From Pleurodeles waltl (Eukaryota > Chordata > Amphibia > Caudata > Salamandridae): DNA of 64,000 nt. Positions within the stretch are counted from its first letter, which is position 1; every line of letters starts with the position of its first letter. The stretch lies in the NCBI RefSeq assembly GCF_031143425.1, contig NC_090438.1:778607138-778671137 (forward strand), given 5' to 3'. Below, one piece after another: positions 34,285 through 48,300 of the stretch. The notes below the pieces were generated by a model. The model searched no databases. It was not told where the DNA came from and saw nothing but the letters and a program-made list of their open reading frames with translations. A program made the position numbers and the translations under genes.

Positions 34285-36229
34285 CACACCATTCCGTACT
34301 CCCCCTCGCTTCCATATTGATAGTACATTCAGATGGTTTAGATTGTTACCTGCGAGCGAGGGGATGTTCTGAGTGAGTGAGTGCCTGGAAGACTTTGAAT
34401 GAAGATATTACTTAACCTTATCTCTGTGTCATAGCAGTACAATTGTCGGAATTTTCAGTAACACCGTTACCATAGAAGAATAGTAGGTGAACAGTGACAG
34501 TGTGCGCAGTCAGAATGTGTAGTTCGAGTGCTCGAGGCCCTGGTGTTATGGCAGTCCAAGCGACCCTGCCAGGCATGGTCGCAGGAGGTGGCAAAGGGGT
34601 AGGCGCGGCATACTGCACAGTAGATCCTCTTCTCGTGTAGCAAGACTGGCTGCTTTTGGGCCCGACTAGTTGGGTAATCAGAGGTTTTCTAAGCTATAAA
34701 TTGGTCCCAAGTGTTGAGGCGACCAGAGGTTTTGAGGGGTTACATTGTGTCCTCGAAGGTAGGATGCACTGCATCTACTGGGGCGTTAGTTCAGCACGCA
34801 AGGGCTGCTGTGGGCTCTGAAGTGTTTCCTGGTTGGAGATGCAGTGAACAGAGGTTATCCCTGTAAGTTGCTGGTAGTCTTCATTGCACTGGATTCTAGT
34901 ATCGGCTCAGTGAATATATGATGTCCGAATTTCCCATAGGGTTGTAGGTGGATACCGTAAGCGAGAGCGCAATTAAGACAGAGCCCCTGGGGTCTGCTTG
35001 GGGTGCCACCGCCCGCAGTGGGTGCTGGAGTGTCTTGAGGCAAGTTGTGAGGTCTTACTTGCGCTGCGGTTAAAGGAAGGTGTTGCTGGGGTCTCCATTG
35101 AAGTGGAGGAATTTCTTATGGGGTATGTGGCCGTCCCTGTGTGTTTGTAGCCGGTCCTTCTGCCTGACTCCTGCCTCTCTGCCTGACCGATGTTTTTCTT
35201 TTTCTGACTGGCTGGTACTTTGTGAGTTTATTTGTAATAGTACAGTGTATGCGACGTAAAGCTGGAGACCGTGTGCCTTCTGCATAGCCAGTGTGTTGTG
35301 GGCTCTAGTGTGATGAAGAAAATGGGCCCTTGGCTGCTGTTTGAACTGTGTAATACAGCAATAACTAGGGCCCAAAGGCTGATATGCCTCAGGGCCCTGG
35401 TTGATACATACAAACAGGGGTTAGGTCCAGTAAAGCCAATAATGGGGGAGGGATCAGTAATAACATAACATTAAACACAGAGTTCCCCCATAGGCTATTG
35501 ATTACTTGATTTAAAGACGCACAAAACAGCACATCAATCCTGAATGTGTTGGCTAGTCTTAATTATATATCATATTTAGGTTTCCTTAATTCAAAGTGAG
35601 TTATTACAAGATACATAGTACACAAGAAACACTTGAAAGTTTTAAAAACGTTAGCCAATTATAGTAAACAAACAAAAGTACAGAAAATAACATACAAGAC
35701 ATTCAAATGGTATGTAGAGCAATCTTTTGTCCCTTGAGTGTACCTCCCAGTGAGACCACGTGCTTGGCGGGGGCATGCTGGGCTGTTGCTGAGGATTCCT
35801 GGTTAATTATGAGTTGGCTGCGCCTCTGATCCTAGGTGATTTTGTACATGACTGACTGCACCACGTTGCTCTCCAGAGCCACTCACATGATGCCATATAC
35901 CACTGTGTGCCACCCCATTGAGCCAATTATCACCCAGTCTATGACAACAATACCAGACACGTCCCTTGATCCGCTAGTGTCTGCAGCACCCAACCAGGTG
36001 CCTATGCCATGAGAAGGTGAGTCCGAGATGGGCCCTGATCACTCCCCATGAATTGAGGTCTCCAGGGTCCTTCATCTTTCACTTGTGGTTGTCCCCTCCC
36101 ATTTATCCTAGTGCCTTGAATATGAACCTAGGCTCACTGCCAGCCCCATGTGTCTTCAAAGCTGGGCATGTGAGTGGCAAAATGTATTCCATCTTTCAGA
36201 TTATCCCTCTCCCTCTGTTCCCGGATTGC
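34285..36229. other. Unassigned
   Basis: GC content rises at about 34320-35460 but no gene or known repeat is recognised. Open frames of 60-101 codons on the minus strand lack motifs. Confidence 0.3.
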
Positions 36230-36900
36230 CTGTCTCCGCTCGAAAACTATCAAATTTTTTCAAATAAGGAGCAGGAATTTGAGCAACTCAATTGCCAATG
36301 CTTTATCCACGAAAAGAGAACCCCCAATTTGGACACCTAATAATTAAAAATTATTTGGGTACACTGGCGGAAGACAAAAAGCAGATTGACTTTGTGCGGG
36401 CCAATAGTGTCTCAACCCATACTCTTTTTACCAACTCAGTGAAGTCGTCCACTATGGCCTATATCACAGATCTCAATTCAGCAGGTATGAAATAATTTAT
36501 TGACCGCCCCTCTGCTCATAAAAATGCTGAATCAATCACAATTTGCCATTCTTTTTCTTGGGATCGGGAAAGTTAATCATCTTCTTTGATGGCCACTCGT
36601 GACGTGGACCTGCAATTCTTCCCTCTGATTCCTCCATCAGTTTATTCTATACCAAGTCTGGGTGCTTTTTTGCTGATTGTAAATTATCTGCACTCCATTA
36701 CAGTTGTGGGCCTTCAATAACAACTTGAAGTTTTCCTCCTTCCCAAAGAACACAGCCAGTACTGCAATCTATCCAACGTAACTGCTGTGCGAGCATTTCC
36801 CCATTGTGTTTTAACTCTCTCTACTCTTCTTTCTCTCTCTGTCCTTGCCAGTTCCATCCTTGTGCTCCTGGAGCTTCCCCTCTCTCTGGGCTGCACTGTG
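36230..36900 (-). pseudogene. DIRS-type reverse transcriptase relic
   Basis: Translated on the minus strand, 36720 down to 36230 shows, across shifting frames and stops, ESEGRIAGP, a PDPKKKNGKL-x-LIQH block, and then SAFCLPPVYPNNF and LLGVQIGGSLFVDKALA. This order matches the GR-x-AGP, PKK-x-GK-x-RLI-H-L and SAF-LLPVHP-DF-LLG...DK-LPMG signatures of DIRS/tyrosine-recombinase retroelement RTs. The catalytic YLDD region is not found downstream, so the relic is truncated. Minus-strand sequence up to about 39 kb has a coding-like texture and may be the remains of its gag (inference). Confidence 0.6.
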
Positions 36901-39900
36901 TGCCAGCCATTGCATTTTGAGACATCATGCCAGAAACTGCAGTACTCTCTATTACATATTCCTTAATTAAAGTCCCAATGACTTCTGGCCTAACATCTGC
37001 CCGTTCACCTACCCCAGGTGGCATGGTCCTGAAAGGGCTTGTAAGTCACTGGCAACCCACTTGCTGTGTACATTGTTAGAACTGGGCTTAAGGGTGCCAT
37101 ACTTTGAAGTCAAAACTCATTGTCAAGTTGTCTCCACTTACCCTTAGTGCCTTAAGTTAATCTGGCTCCAAATTCCTCATCATATCGCACCCAGGCAAAC
37201 CTTGGTGTACGAAAACAGTGGCACACGTCCCTCGGTGTATTTCTCACAGTGCACTCTGGCATATGTTGAAAATGCCACTGCCCAGTTATCTATAAGTCAC
37301 TGGAACCCTTGGTCTCCTTGACAACTAAAATTCTTTCTTCTTCAATCCTTTTTTCTCCCTTAACTCTCTATGTAACAATTTAAATATCTTTGTGTATTCA
37401 CCCTTCCAAAGCCTCTGTTTCGCTGACGCCATTAAAAGTCTTCTTAAACATTTGGTAGTCCCCAGATATGGAAGTTTGTTTTATCTCCTTATTCTCTTTT
37501 TTGTTATTCTTCCTTAACTTCTCCTTCCTCTTTACTATTCTTTCCAACCACTTTCCCCTTCTTACTACCTTTCCACTGATTTAGTCTTCGCAGTTGCTCT
37601 ATTAGTAGACTAAACCAGTGCACCGGTCTTACTTGGCTGCAAGAACAGGGCCTCACTTAAAAGCCTGCAATGTTAGTATCGGCCAACAATCCTGTTGTAC
37701 TTTCTTTTGACTCCAACTAACCAAATTTCTCTGTGCTCTGTAAAACACCAACTGATCCGGCCAGGAAGAAGAAGCTAGCCAGCTTCCACGTGCCGCTTTG
37801 TCATGCAACCACCACTGCTGTTCAGACTTTCCTCTTGTATGCTCTCAGCATCCTCAGTCTTTCGTTCATCCACCTTAACACAGTCCAAAAAATCTACTCA
37901 AGCTTCTCTCCCCAAAACCTAACACTTATACCCAGTATCTATCCATCTCCTATACCAGCATCACCAAATTGTAGCACATATAATTATTCTGTCTTCTGAA
38001 GGCAGGTTGCAGACAGCCTTCCCTTCACTGCCTTGGCACCGTCCAACGTTGCATCCGAGCCGGCAAACCTGCACCATGCCCTGCCTTTTGCCAAGGATTG
38101 CTGAGCTGTACTGAATTCTCTTAGCGTATTGGTAGCCAACACTCAACATCACAGTGAAGAAAATACATTTCCCACCTGATTTACCATATCACCTTTCCCA
38201 CAATCGACCTATTTTAACACAAAGCCTTCCTCTTCCCGATATCCATCTCCTTTTCTTTTCCCTTCCCCCGTGTGCTGTCAGGCTAGCTCCCAGCATGAGG
38301 CGTTCTCCCAAGTTTCACTGCTATTGGCTAAACTTTCCTGCTTTCTTTGACCCCTCTGTCACCTGGGTAAGATGCCTTTCAGATACGTTTTTGTTGCACA
38401 GCTTAAATAGTTGTTCACTGGATGAACACTTGTGTGGTGCTATAGGGCTTACCAATCCATAATTGTCCCACCTTGCTACCTGGGTTATTACTGGCTTACC
38501 CCGGGTCCTCCTGTAAAAACTCTCACACTAATGTGAATAAGAGGCTTTTCCCCACCCTCCCCAGTTGTCCCTTCAGTCCTTCCTCACTTACAGCAATCCA
38601 TCGCATGCCTCTGACATCACTCACACTGCCACAGCATCCGTGGGCCTGTCCGTTCCTTCAGCCTTACGTGCGGCAGGTGGTCTGACTTATGCACTGCATG
38701 GTGCCTCTCAATCCCGCACTGGCAAGATGTAACACTGCTACAGTCCTACGCCAATGATGGTGCCACCTCTTCAGGTGAGTGCACCATATAACCAAAACCC
38801 CCTGATTAACTAGCAATGCTACCCTGCATGGCGTTTCTGCCTGTGAAGGGCTCTAATTCTCAGCCTTCTACCCCGTCACAAGCTCTAGACACCCTGACGC
38901 TGCCTTAGCTTCTTTCCTGAGTTTGGCCTTGGTTGATGAGTAGACCAGTACGGCCACAGCCACATCTTCTGCTGAGTGCTTTGAAGGGCGCACTCATCGT
39001 GGAACCCAGGCCTGGTCTCAGACCACTGGTTTTAGCAGGTACTCTCTCCCTAGTGCCAGAAGGACCTCAGCTACTGCCGTATTTGTCTCCTCCACCACAA
39101 CTGAAGTAACTCCTACAAAAAGTATCTAAAAACAGAATTACATTACAGCCCTGAAAACAGATTTTTCTCCTATTGCCTAATGGAAAAGGGATCATAACCC
39201 TGATTTTACCTTCTTGGAGCCCATAGCCCTGCCCCTCAAGGGCCCTTGACTGCACCACCTACTCAAAGTGCCCAAGAGGCTATTGGGCGAGGGCTCCAAG
39301 GTCATCAAGCCCCCAGTGTGCATCCATTCAGTTTGCAAAAGTAGCAGGCATGCCCGTGATCACCGATTGGACTGCCTTGCCATGGTGGTTCAGTGGCACA
39401 CATCTACCTTTTGTTACTTTTCAATTCATGTTGTTCATGACACCTACATACGTGAATTGCTACTACAGCCAGCACATACATAGCCTGTCCGAGTGGATGA
39501 ATGGCCTGAAAATGTTACTTGCATGCATACACACGCTGCTAATGGTACATGTAAAATTGAAAATAAAGATGATTTTCTTTATTTCCGGTGATAACTGTTT
39601 CTCAAGAGTATTTGCCGTAGAACCGGTTTGGGTTGGCTCTCCTTCCAAATGTCTTTGCTGGGCTGGGCTCCAGACACTTCCTGTGTGTGCCTTAACCTCT
39701 ATTCTACCATTTCCCACAACTTATTTTAAAGATCACAGCCTCTCCTTTTTTAAAAGTGATACACCTGCAATCTAACACTACCTAGTTTCCGCTAGTTCTT
39801 CTAGTAACCTTATCAAACCACGGCATAAATTCATATATCCCCCTTTTCCCAGTAATGGTCACACCTAACTCCTGTTACTTTCACCTACCACAGAGATACT

Positions 39901-42900
39901 GGAGTGAATGCTTGGCATGGTTTGCTTGACCACAAAACTCTAATCCTTATAACCAACAATACTACTGTATTGGACAAGCCACTAACCTTGGTTCAGTAAC
40001 CAAATGCTTCCCGGAGAGCTTCAACGCCTCGGCACAGTAGTAAGCACTGAAAAGTTACTAGATTAACTGTTTTTACAGCTCACTGCATACAGGCTTATTG
40101 ATTTTAATGCTCCTGGGAGCTGGCCAGATCCACTTGGCGTGCCCCTGTCATTTCTATCCCTTGTAGCACGTGTATTTACACTCTTTTACCCAAGGCTGAC
40201 TATGGTTAATGTTCCAGTCCAGGAATCACGCTTGCTTTGTGTATAACCCTTGATGCAGGTAGTATTGTAAGGGTTTTGTGAAGGCTAGGCTTGTCAGTGA
40301 CCCAGTGATCCTCATTTTCAGCTCTTCTTTCTGTCTCAGGAGGCAGTCTAAATGTAATCACTTCATCCTCCCACCTCCACCCACCATTTTACCACCCCTC
40401 CCACATTGAAACTCTAGGCAAAGAAGTAGAAGGCCTAGGGAGCAGGATCATGAGGGTGCTAATCGTTTCGTCTGCTGAGTACCACTGTGTAGTTTATTCA
40501 TAGGGTCTGAGCTTCTATACCCCTCTGCGATGGTGTAACTTTTATCTGTAGCCACCTGTTTTGCAAATGACCCAGTAAAACCTCTACATTAACCGAAAAC
40601 TGTATAATGAATTTAGTGATTAGTTTTCAAACATCCAGTCATTCTAAGGATCGAGTACCATTCAGGCACTAGGCCCTAGTGCACTCAAGAATGCAGTGTT
40701 ATTTCCTTTCCCCGACTCCATCTTCTGGACGATTCTAGGCGCTGCAACCTGTTTGCTACTGCATAACATTATTTCAGCACAATACTGAGCTGCGTTGCAC
40801 ACACAACTGTATTACGCCTAGACGATACGGGAATATGTAGTGGTTTTTTTTGTTTTGCTTTCAAAGGCTGGATTACGACCTAGGTGGGAGGTAACTTTTT
40901 AAGCCTGAGGTTAAAACAATGATTTGAATTGTATGTGACTGAGACATCAGAATGGGTGTTTAACAGTCCAAAGAAAAGGTCTAAGGCATCGCATCAGTCG
41001 CTGTCAGAGATCTACAGTATTTTACTCGTTTGTATTCAGTGCTGGACTAGATTTCTTAATTTCTTCAAAAACTGATTTTGTGTAGTTTGTGTTTCTGTAG
41101 TGTAGACTGTCGCAGAAGATGTCGGAGTGCTTCACCAACATAGAAGAGATGCTTTGTACAACTACATGTTTAATAATAACACCAACATTAATACTACATG
41201 GAACAAAAGAGAGAAGAATATTGATTCCATAGAATCGTGTATACACCGAGGCAAAGATTGTTTTTTCGGGAATTGGTCAAAAGGAAACGTGAAAGACTGA
41301 AATCTGAAAATATAGTTTTAGCTTTGAAAACTTCTTGGGTACATGTGGAATGGTATCTAATCAGTGAGCCATGGGATGGCGTACAGCAGGCGCATGGTTT
41401 GAAAGGACATGATATTGCAAGATATTAAAAAAAGGCTTTCCACTGAAAGTGTATTACATTTAATTGATTACTAGGAGGTATGCTAAATTAATGACTAATG
41501 AGGGCTGCATAAAGTAGAAAGAAAATGTTATCTGAACGTCTAAGGGAAACAAAGTTAAAGGAATGTTGAATATGCTGGAGAGTGGTCAATATTACAGTTG
41601 GAAACAAATTGCTCCAGACTGTCGGGCTGGAGGGTGTTCTTTGCATAGGAGTCAACAAGGAAGCTATGCACTGTGAAGGCACTTCACAAGTAAGTGCTCT
41701 TTCAGACTTGTATTTGACAATCTAGATCTTCAGTGTAAAACAGTCAAATGAATGGGGCAGAGTAGATGCAATATGTATTTACGTGAGAGGATTCCTCCCA
41801 GTGTGTACAAATGCTGCAAGGCATGGGAGGCACTCAATGCAGTGATTGTATCAGTAGATTGGGTCAGGTGTGGACACAGAAGTTAAATGTGGTCCAAGAA
41901 GACATGAAAATGAGGATCAGCTGGATCATTGTCACACGTGGCCTTCGCAAGAGCTTTTATTTACTTTTTGTATCTTGAAGATCGTAGTAGTAGAGTGGGA
42001 TATTTCGAAGTCATGCAGTACAGTAACACCAGTCCAGGAAATTGTTAATTTTCGTTGTAACTAGGTGTAAATTGTTTTAAAGCTGTGGGCCTGATTTAGA
42101 ACTCGATGGATGGGTTCTCCATCACAGCAGTGACGGATATCATGTCCACCGAAATGTAAATCCCATAGAATATAGTAGAATTTAGATTTCGGCATACATG
42201 ATATCCTTGAAGGGTGGGATAGAGTAACCCGCCTGTCGAGTTCTAATTTTGCTGACAATAAGGTGAGGTTCTAGTTGTAGCTGTCTCACTGATGGTAAAT
42301 AATGGAGTTGTGTGCTTGCCTCTTTCGCCTCATATTGCCCATACACTACGCAAGGACAGAACTGAACTATTTAAACACTTAATTTAAAAGCAGGTTGATT
42401 GTCCTGAATCTTTTTTGCACAGTGTCGTGTATTGTTGAACACTAATCAACATCATAGTCTAATTGCAGGCTTGTTCATAGTTCATGCTCTTACTTTAAAA
42501 GTTTTAGGAAAGACAAATGAGCATTTCCGAACCAACCAGTAAATGGCAGAAGTATGCACAGTATATAAATCCATTTTCTAGACAATTAATAAGATTCCAC
42601 ATGTCTTAGAATAGGCGGTTACCTTTTTTTTTTTTTTTTTTTTTAAATATAAGAAGTGTGCCAGGAGCATAACACTTTGTTGCTGCTTCTGGTGTAGTCA
42701 GTCGTCTAAATATTAAAATGGCAGCATCCATGCTTTTGCTTATGCTCACAGTAATGCATTCTTCCTTACAATTAGAGAGTGGTGGTGTTAATTTTGCTTT
42801 AGTTGTGCATTTTTCAGGAATTTATATTGCACAACTTCATTATCCTATCACCGCTTTACTTGTTCATTGTTATAGGTAAACCTTTTTGTTGCTGAACTTA

Positions 42901-44002
42901 AAAATATAATCTTTATGCTTTCGCCACCACCATTATCTAGTGAGAGTTACTTAGCTTCACCCCCTTAGGTTGAAGTTATTTTAGAATTATGTGTTTTATT
43001 TTTTCAAGTGTTTCTTGTAATTTTACTTTTTTGTGTTCTGACTGTTTCAGTTTTGTTTTTATGTATTGCTATGTCACAGAGCACGTTAAGTTTTGATCTC
43101 ACTTATTTTTGTTGGATAACTGGTGTCGCGGATGTCTTCTGCAGATTAGTTGCATATTTCAGAATTTGCACGATTCACAGTTTTTTTCTTAACATTATAA
43201 AAGTCCTGACTGCTTCAAGGGTGGGACTTTGCTTTGGCTTTCCATTGTGAGTTTTGTCTTTTGTGATCCGTTGTAATTCTTCATGCATTTCTTGAGCCTT
43301 AGCTGAGCGATGGTCCTATGAAAGAGCATGGTCCTATGAAAGAGCGTATTAGCTAAATTGGACTTGCTGCCATAGACTTAGGTTTGCAGGCTGAAGCTCA
43401 TAAATTAACCTGTAAATTACCTTCTTGACTCCTAGACACCTTTAGATGTTGGCAACAGCAGACATCCTTTTAGACTGATGATGTATTATAAAGAAGACTG
43501 CCTTATCAGTATCACCTATTCTTTCTTCCCATCAGGATGGATGCCAGCGTTTAACATCGGACAGCCTAGCTCACGCAGGTCTCCTAAATGCCCAGAATTG
43601 GAGATGGAGAGTAAAAGTCTTGCTTGATTAGTGTCTGTCAGACACCTCCTTTGAGCTTAGATGGCACTTTGGAGCTTCCAGTTACTCAAGGAATGAGCGT
43701 CAAACATGAAAATTTACTTTTGGTCTCTTGAGTAATGGCGTTGTATGCCCCTTTGTCTTGTCTTCCCTTACCCTATTTAAATGAAGGTCATTGAATGTGT
43801 ACCAGCCTAAGGGTTATCGCGACTGTGGCAGCTTTTTGGTGCCTTTTAATATTTCATGAGATCAGTGTTGCAACGTGTAATTGTTCAAGTGCCTCTGCAC
43901 TCCTCGAACCCTAATGGCTCCCTCACTTTTGGCCTGGAAATAAGTCTCCGATATTTGTATTGCAGGGTTGAGGTCCCATCTCCCCACTAGCAAGAACGAA
44001 AT
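36901..44002. other. Unassigned, with possible remains of the DIRS-type element
   Basis: No definite gene. Between about 36.9 and 39.0 kb the minus strand gives long, stop-interrupted peptide-like stretches that may be upstream parts of the DIRS relic. Beyond 39 kb nothing is recognised apart from poly-T at about 42627-42644 and the short duplication at 43310. Confidence 0.25.
43310..43345. repeat. Perfect 18-bp tandem duplication
   Basis: atggtcctatgaaagagc occurs twice head to tail with no mismatch. Confidence 0.85.
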
Positions 44003-44242
44003 GTGATTAATGGCTCGAGGCCTCATCTGTTGATCGCTGATCGTGCAGCTCTGATGACATTCTTAGCGGATAAACTTCCTAAACGCCTACTAAAGGAGTA
44101 CTATGTACAGAAATGTCTGATTATTAATGATGGCGAAACAAAAGGCCATAGTGTACGAGCCGTCCTGAACAACATTTTTTCCTCAAGTATTGAAATTGAA
44201 CACGAAGACCATTTTGATTACTTAGGTATTCGTTTTTCGTGA
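44003..44242 (+). pseudogene. Non-LTR reverse transcriptase fragment
   Basis: The open stretch reads LLIADRAALMTF, then KCLIINDGETK and IEIEHEDHFDYLGIRFS. The pattern fits RT motif C onward in non-LTR elements: YADD-x-AL (here IADR), then L-x-IN-x-x-KT, then HF-x-YLG-x-FS. Both catalytic positions are altered (YADD to IADR), so it is dead. Clade not resolved. Confidence 0.45.
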
Positions 44243-44879
44243 ATACCGCATAGCCCTTGGCCATCTCAGTCTTGTAGAACAATGTTTCTGCTGTGATAGA
44301 AACGGCAGAAGGGGATGGATACAATTCTTGCAGATGTTTCAGTCTTTGCTATTTGCTTGGGTCTGCAATGTGTTGGTTGAGACTTAACACACACAACACA
44401 GACTGCCATCCAATCCACTATGGTGTATAACTATGGAGAGGTACAGATTTCGCTAAAAAAAAAAAAATCTTTAAGTCCATATTTCACCTTATGTGGTGCT
44501 CGAAAATACTTTGAGGCTAGTTTTGTTAATCTTTAAGCTGGCTGGAGCTTTGTAAACCAAATCCATCACTCCTGCTGAGTTTGGCAGGGTTCTGGCACAT
44601 ACACGCTGTAGTTTAGTATTTACATGTTACCCCTAGCAGAAGTGCTCTCCCAACATTAGTTCCAATTACTAATACACGCCTGGATGGTTCCAGAATGGGT
44701 GTTAATGTTACAAGAACCCCAGCTCTCTCTGGCTTACTGTTTGTTTGATATAGGAAACTTGGAGATGCTCCAACGTTGTACATTATATAAAGGGGAGTTT
44801 GAGTCAACACCAAGCTCTTGTGTATTCAGCTAATCAATTCAGTGACACAAACTACCAATTATGAGTTCATTATGTTGAG

Positions 44880-45115
44880 AAAAGGCCTTCCTCTCTTATG
44901 TCTATACCACAAAATTGAACTCACTTGTCCCTTCTCAGCTGAACTGCTGCAATATGGTCTACATTGCACCTCTTAAGATATTTAGGAAAACCACAAAGAA
45001 TACAAAACCAACCTACACGACTCTGTCTCAGTGTGAGGAAATTTGACCACATAACTCCATCACTGAAAGCGGGTTAAATCAAGTTTAATTTGCTTCATCT
45101 GAGCTCTTGCCTCAG
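44880..45115 (+). pseudogene. L2/CR1-like LINE ORF2 C-terminal relic
   Basis: Frames give LNCCNMVYIAPL, followed by RIQNQPTRLCLSVRKFDHIT and PSLKA. This matches the region after RT in L2/CR1 LINEs (LDYCN-x-LY, then IQN-x-AARLL, then HITP-x-L). Stops and a frame change interrupt it. The usual HWLP box is eroded. Confidence 0.5.
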
Positions 45116-45754
45116 TTGGTCCAGGGGCGCATGGATTTGAGATACTTGGGGCCCAACCCAAACTTATTTGAACACCTTGATTGAACTTCTGCTGGTAATA
45201 TGTTCCCACAGTTCCTCACTATTGATTTTGCGATCAAAACTGTAGACAGCTACAAAGAGGCCCCAATTTCATATAGGACACCTGGTCAGTTCGTATCATT
45301 CTAGGATTTTTTGTCAATGCTTAAATTTTAGAAAACAGCACTGCTAGTCCCAGAATGCAGCTTGCTTTGGGCTAAGGAACTTGTAGAAAATGTGACAAAT
45401 GATGTAGTGTTGTATTCCTCTGTCACTTGACTATCGATTTAATAGATAGAACGAATGTCATTGCAGACAAAGAAGAAACACCCTAATAGGAAAATGAGCT
45501 GTGCTACGGGTACGAAAAGTGAGAAGTGTGTAGGATTTATTAATGGATTTTGCAGATTGTCATATGAAGCTTGTTTCTTGTAAGAAAATGAATACCATAG
45601 CGATTTGAGGCTTATAATTGACGGGAGGATGTGAATTAATAATATTGAAAAATGTAATTATGGTTTCGAATGTGAACACAGCGCCCGCTGAGAAAATACA
45701 GCAAAGGCAGTCTTCTGTGTTATGCAGGTGTTAGTTAAGTGCCTGTAAAACCTG
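45116..45754. other. Unassigned
   Basis: No gene or repeat recognised. Confidence 0.3.
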
Positions 45755-46075
45755 GGTTAGCTAAGGAGCTGTGCTTTGTAAGAAGCTGTTATGGTTTTCT
45801 GCGGATAGGTTGTGGAACTCTGCTTTATGCGGCAAGGACTAGTTAGCGAGCAGTCTTTGCTGTGGTAGGTAATGATCACAGTTTTGTCAACAGCAGCTAA
45901 TGAGCTGTGCTTTGCGATGGATATTTAATGTTAGGATTTGCCAGGTGCATTTATCCAGCTATGGTTCAACAGTGGTAGTTAATAAGCAGTGCTTTTTGAA
46001 GGGGCAACAGTGAGCTATGTTTTGCGTGGACATTTAATGAGCTGAGCTTTATGAAGGACATTTTAGGTATGTATG
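45755..46075 (+). repeat. Degenerate tandem repeat, family A, copy 1
   Basis: The core atttaatgagctgtgctttg recurs in variants at about 45760, 45810, 45895, 45975, 46005 and 46030, with spacing of roughly 25-85 bases. The same motif, in the same orientation, fills 54600-55010. Confidence 0.6.
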
Positions 46076-46139
46076 TAATGTAGTATTTCTATAGAGTGAT
46101 GCTAGCCAAAAGGCAGGAGGGTGCTGTACAGTGTCCGAG

Positions 46140-48300
46140 GAAAATATACAATCAATAAATAATCGAAGATGTCACCATGTTCTGGAATTAGAAATGGGCT
46201 GTTACAACATCATGAAGTAATGTTTGTCAAAGAGGTGCATCTTCAATTATTTTCTAAATTGGAGCAGGGTTGAGTCTGGATGGGTACAGCGATTCTATTG
46301 CCAAATCATGATGGAGAAGACCTGTTGCCTTTTTTTTTATTTTTATTTTTCACACTTCTTTTCCTCCAGTCTGATGGTGTCCTAACTGCAGGTGTGCCAA
46401 GAGCCATCAGAGATGGTAAGCTTGTCACCCAGTTAGCCAGTAGTGCTAGTTGTGACAAGTTTCTAAAAGATGCAGCTGGTTCTGAAAAAATGTGGGCTGG
46501 CAAGGTTGGAAACGTTTAATATTCGGATTAGGGAGACTTTCATGTAGAATTATGTGTCATTGACATATTAGTGAATTTTGATCCTATTACTTGTGAATAG
46601 AGCCACACAGGGCTTCTTGTAGTGGCTGAAGAGGATGGAGCCATAGGATGGACCTTTGGAGGACTCTGCAGGTAATGAGTATCTTCTGGGATCCGAAGGT
46701 GTCTATGTGAATGAACTGGTGATGTTTACATAGGTAGGAGGAAAAAAATGTAAAGAATGTCCGGGAATTCCATTCAGGACTTCTGGGAATGGATGAAGAT
46801 GGGATGTTGACTCTGTCAGAGGTCCCTTTGAGGTAGAGCAGTATCAGAAGGTAGGGATCATATTTATCTATGGCAGAGGGGCCAACAACTTCAATGTGGA
46901 ATATAGCTGTTTCTGTACTTAAGCATGATCTGAAATCATATCGGTAGTCGCCCAGGTGATTGCTCGCATTGATGTGAACCTGGAGTTGAATGTAGGCTGC
47001 TGTTTTGATGATCTTGCAGATGGAAGGTAGGTGAATGATAGGCCGGTTATTGGCAAGGTCTTCATAGTCTAAAATGGGTTTCTTGAAGAGTGGGAGGATC
47101 TGTCTTGCCTGTCTTGAGCACTTCTGGGAAAGTGCCCTAAGTGAGTGGACAACATTGCCTATGGTGAGTAACAATATCAGAGCTTCTCTGGAAAGAGCAT
47201 TGACAAAGAATGAGTGATAGGCTTAATCATGATAATAAATGGCAAAGAGAGAGTAAGTGTGTCAACATGAACTATAAAAGATAGGGCTTAAAGAATTAAT
47301 ATGCTGAATACTATTAGAAGGGGTGAGTCAAAGAAGAGATGCAGCCTTGATTTTGTCGATGTTTTGTTGTTTCTTCTGTTTTATTCACTGAAGTTGACGG
47401 CATTCAGTTTGTCCACGGAGTGTGGAGTAAAAATGTAATGTAGGGGGTTGATGCAGTCCTTGATAGTCTCGAAAATATTGCTTCCTTTGGCAACATATGA
47501 TGGTGTTGCTATGGAACATAGTTTTTTGGCTGATGTGATGACTTGTCTGCGTGCTGCTTGAGAGAATTCAATCTAGTGTACCCATTAGGGTTCTGTTTTT
47601 CTTCCATTTTCATTTCTGTCTGCAAATGGAGCGTTTGCCTGCAGTGATTCTGGAGTACAAGCGTGCTGACGGTTTTATTTTGCACTTTCTTGTTATAGTT
47701 GGAGTGTGGTTATTCCATGCTTTCCCCCAAAAATGTTGAACTTGTTTAGATGGGTTCAAGCTTTAGTGGTTGATGGATAGATGTTGATGGAGAAGTCTTT
47801 GGAGGAGCTTAATGTTTGTTTGTCTCTTTTGGGTTGGCCTCAATTTGTTGATTGGATGCCGCGCAAGAAGATGGGATTGGTGAGGTAATAATTCCAGTCC
47901 AGGGGTATGAGTGGTCTGCAGTGGATGGTTGATGTGGCCTTTTGTATTTGTTGGTTGAATGATATGCTGTACTGTTTATCATATTGAAAATGGTTGAAAA
48001 TTGAAAATGTTAAAATTGCTGTTTTTTTAGCTTGCATTGTCTGGGAGGTTGCAAGCACTGAGGCAGTGTGTGTGGGCATATTGGTTGGCTGAGGCGGTGA
48101 GAAGTTTTGAGGATTTTTGATTGAAGTCCCTCTTCAGTCCAGACCTGTAGATGAGGTGGAAGACAGTGGCTGAGTTGTGGAGAATAGAAAATGGCATGTG
48201 AGGTGCAGTAGCCTGCAATTGCTAACTCTCTGCAGGAAAACAGTGATTCATGTGCCCTGAATTTTGGTGGTTGTATCCACCTTTTCAAAAAACGACTAAT
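46140..48300 (-). pseudogene. L2/CR1-like LINE ORF2 relic
   Basis: A 195-codon minus frame (46587-47174) reads LPLFKKPILDYEDLANNRPI, STETAIFHIEV, then LILLYLKGTSDRVN and ILWLHPL. These correspond to the RT series NYRPI, STETAL, DLSAAFDTVDH and QGSILGPLLF of L2/CR1-type LINEs. Farther upstream (47174-48300) degraded sequence has the texture of the endonuclease/RT linker. Downstream, near 46220-46260, comes an LKMHLF end like the FK-x-x-LKT-x-LF terminus of these ORFs. A tail with ctatagaaatactacattaca in antisense follows, like an L2 3' end. Inactive. Confidence 0.65.

Noticed and set aside
39060..39775. Plus-strand 141-codon frame as an envelope fragment
   Set aside because: It has hydrophobic stretches, but no cysteine motif, cleavage site or neighbouring retroviral sequence supports it.
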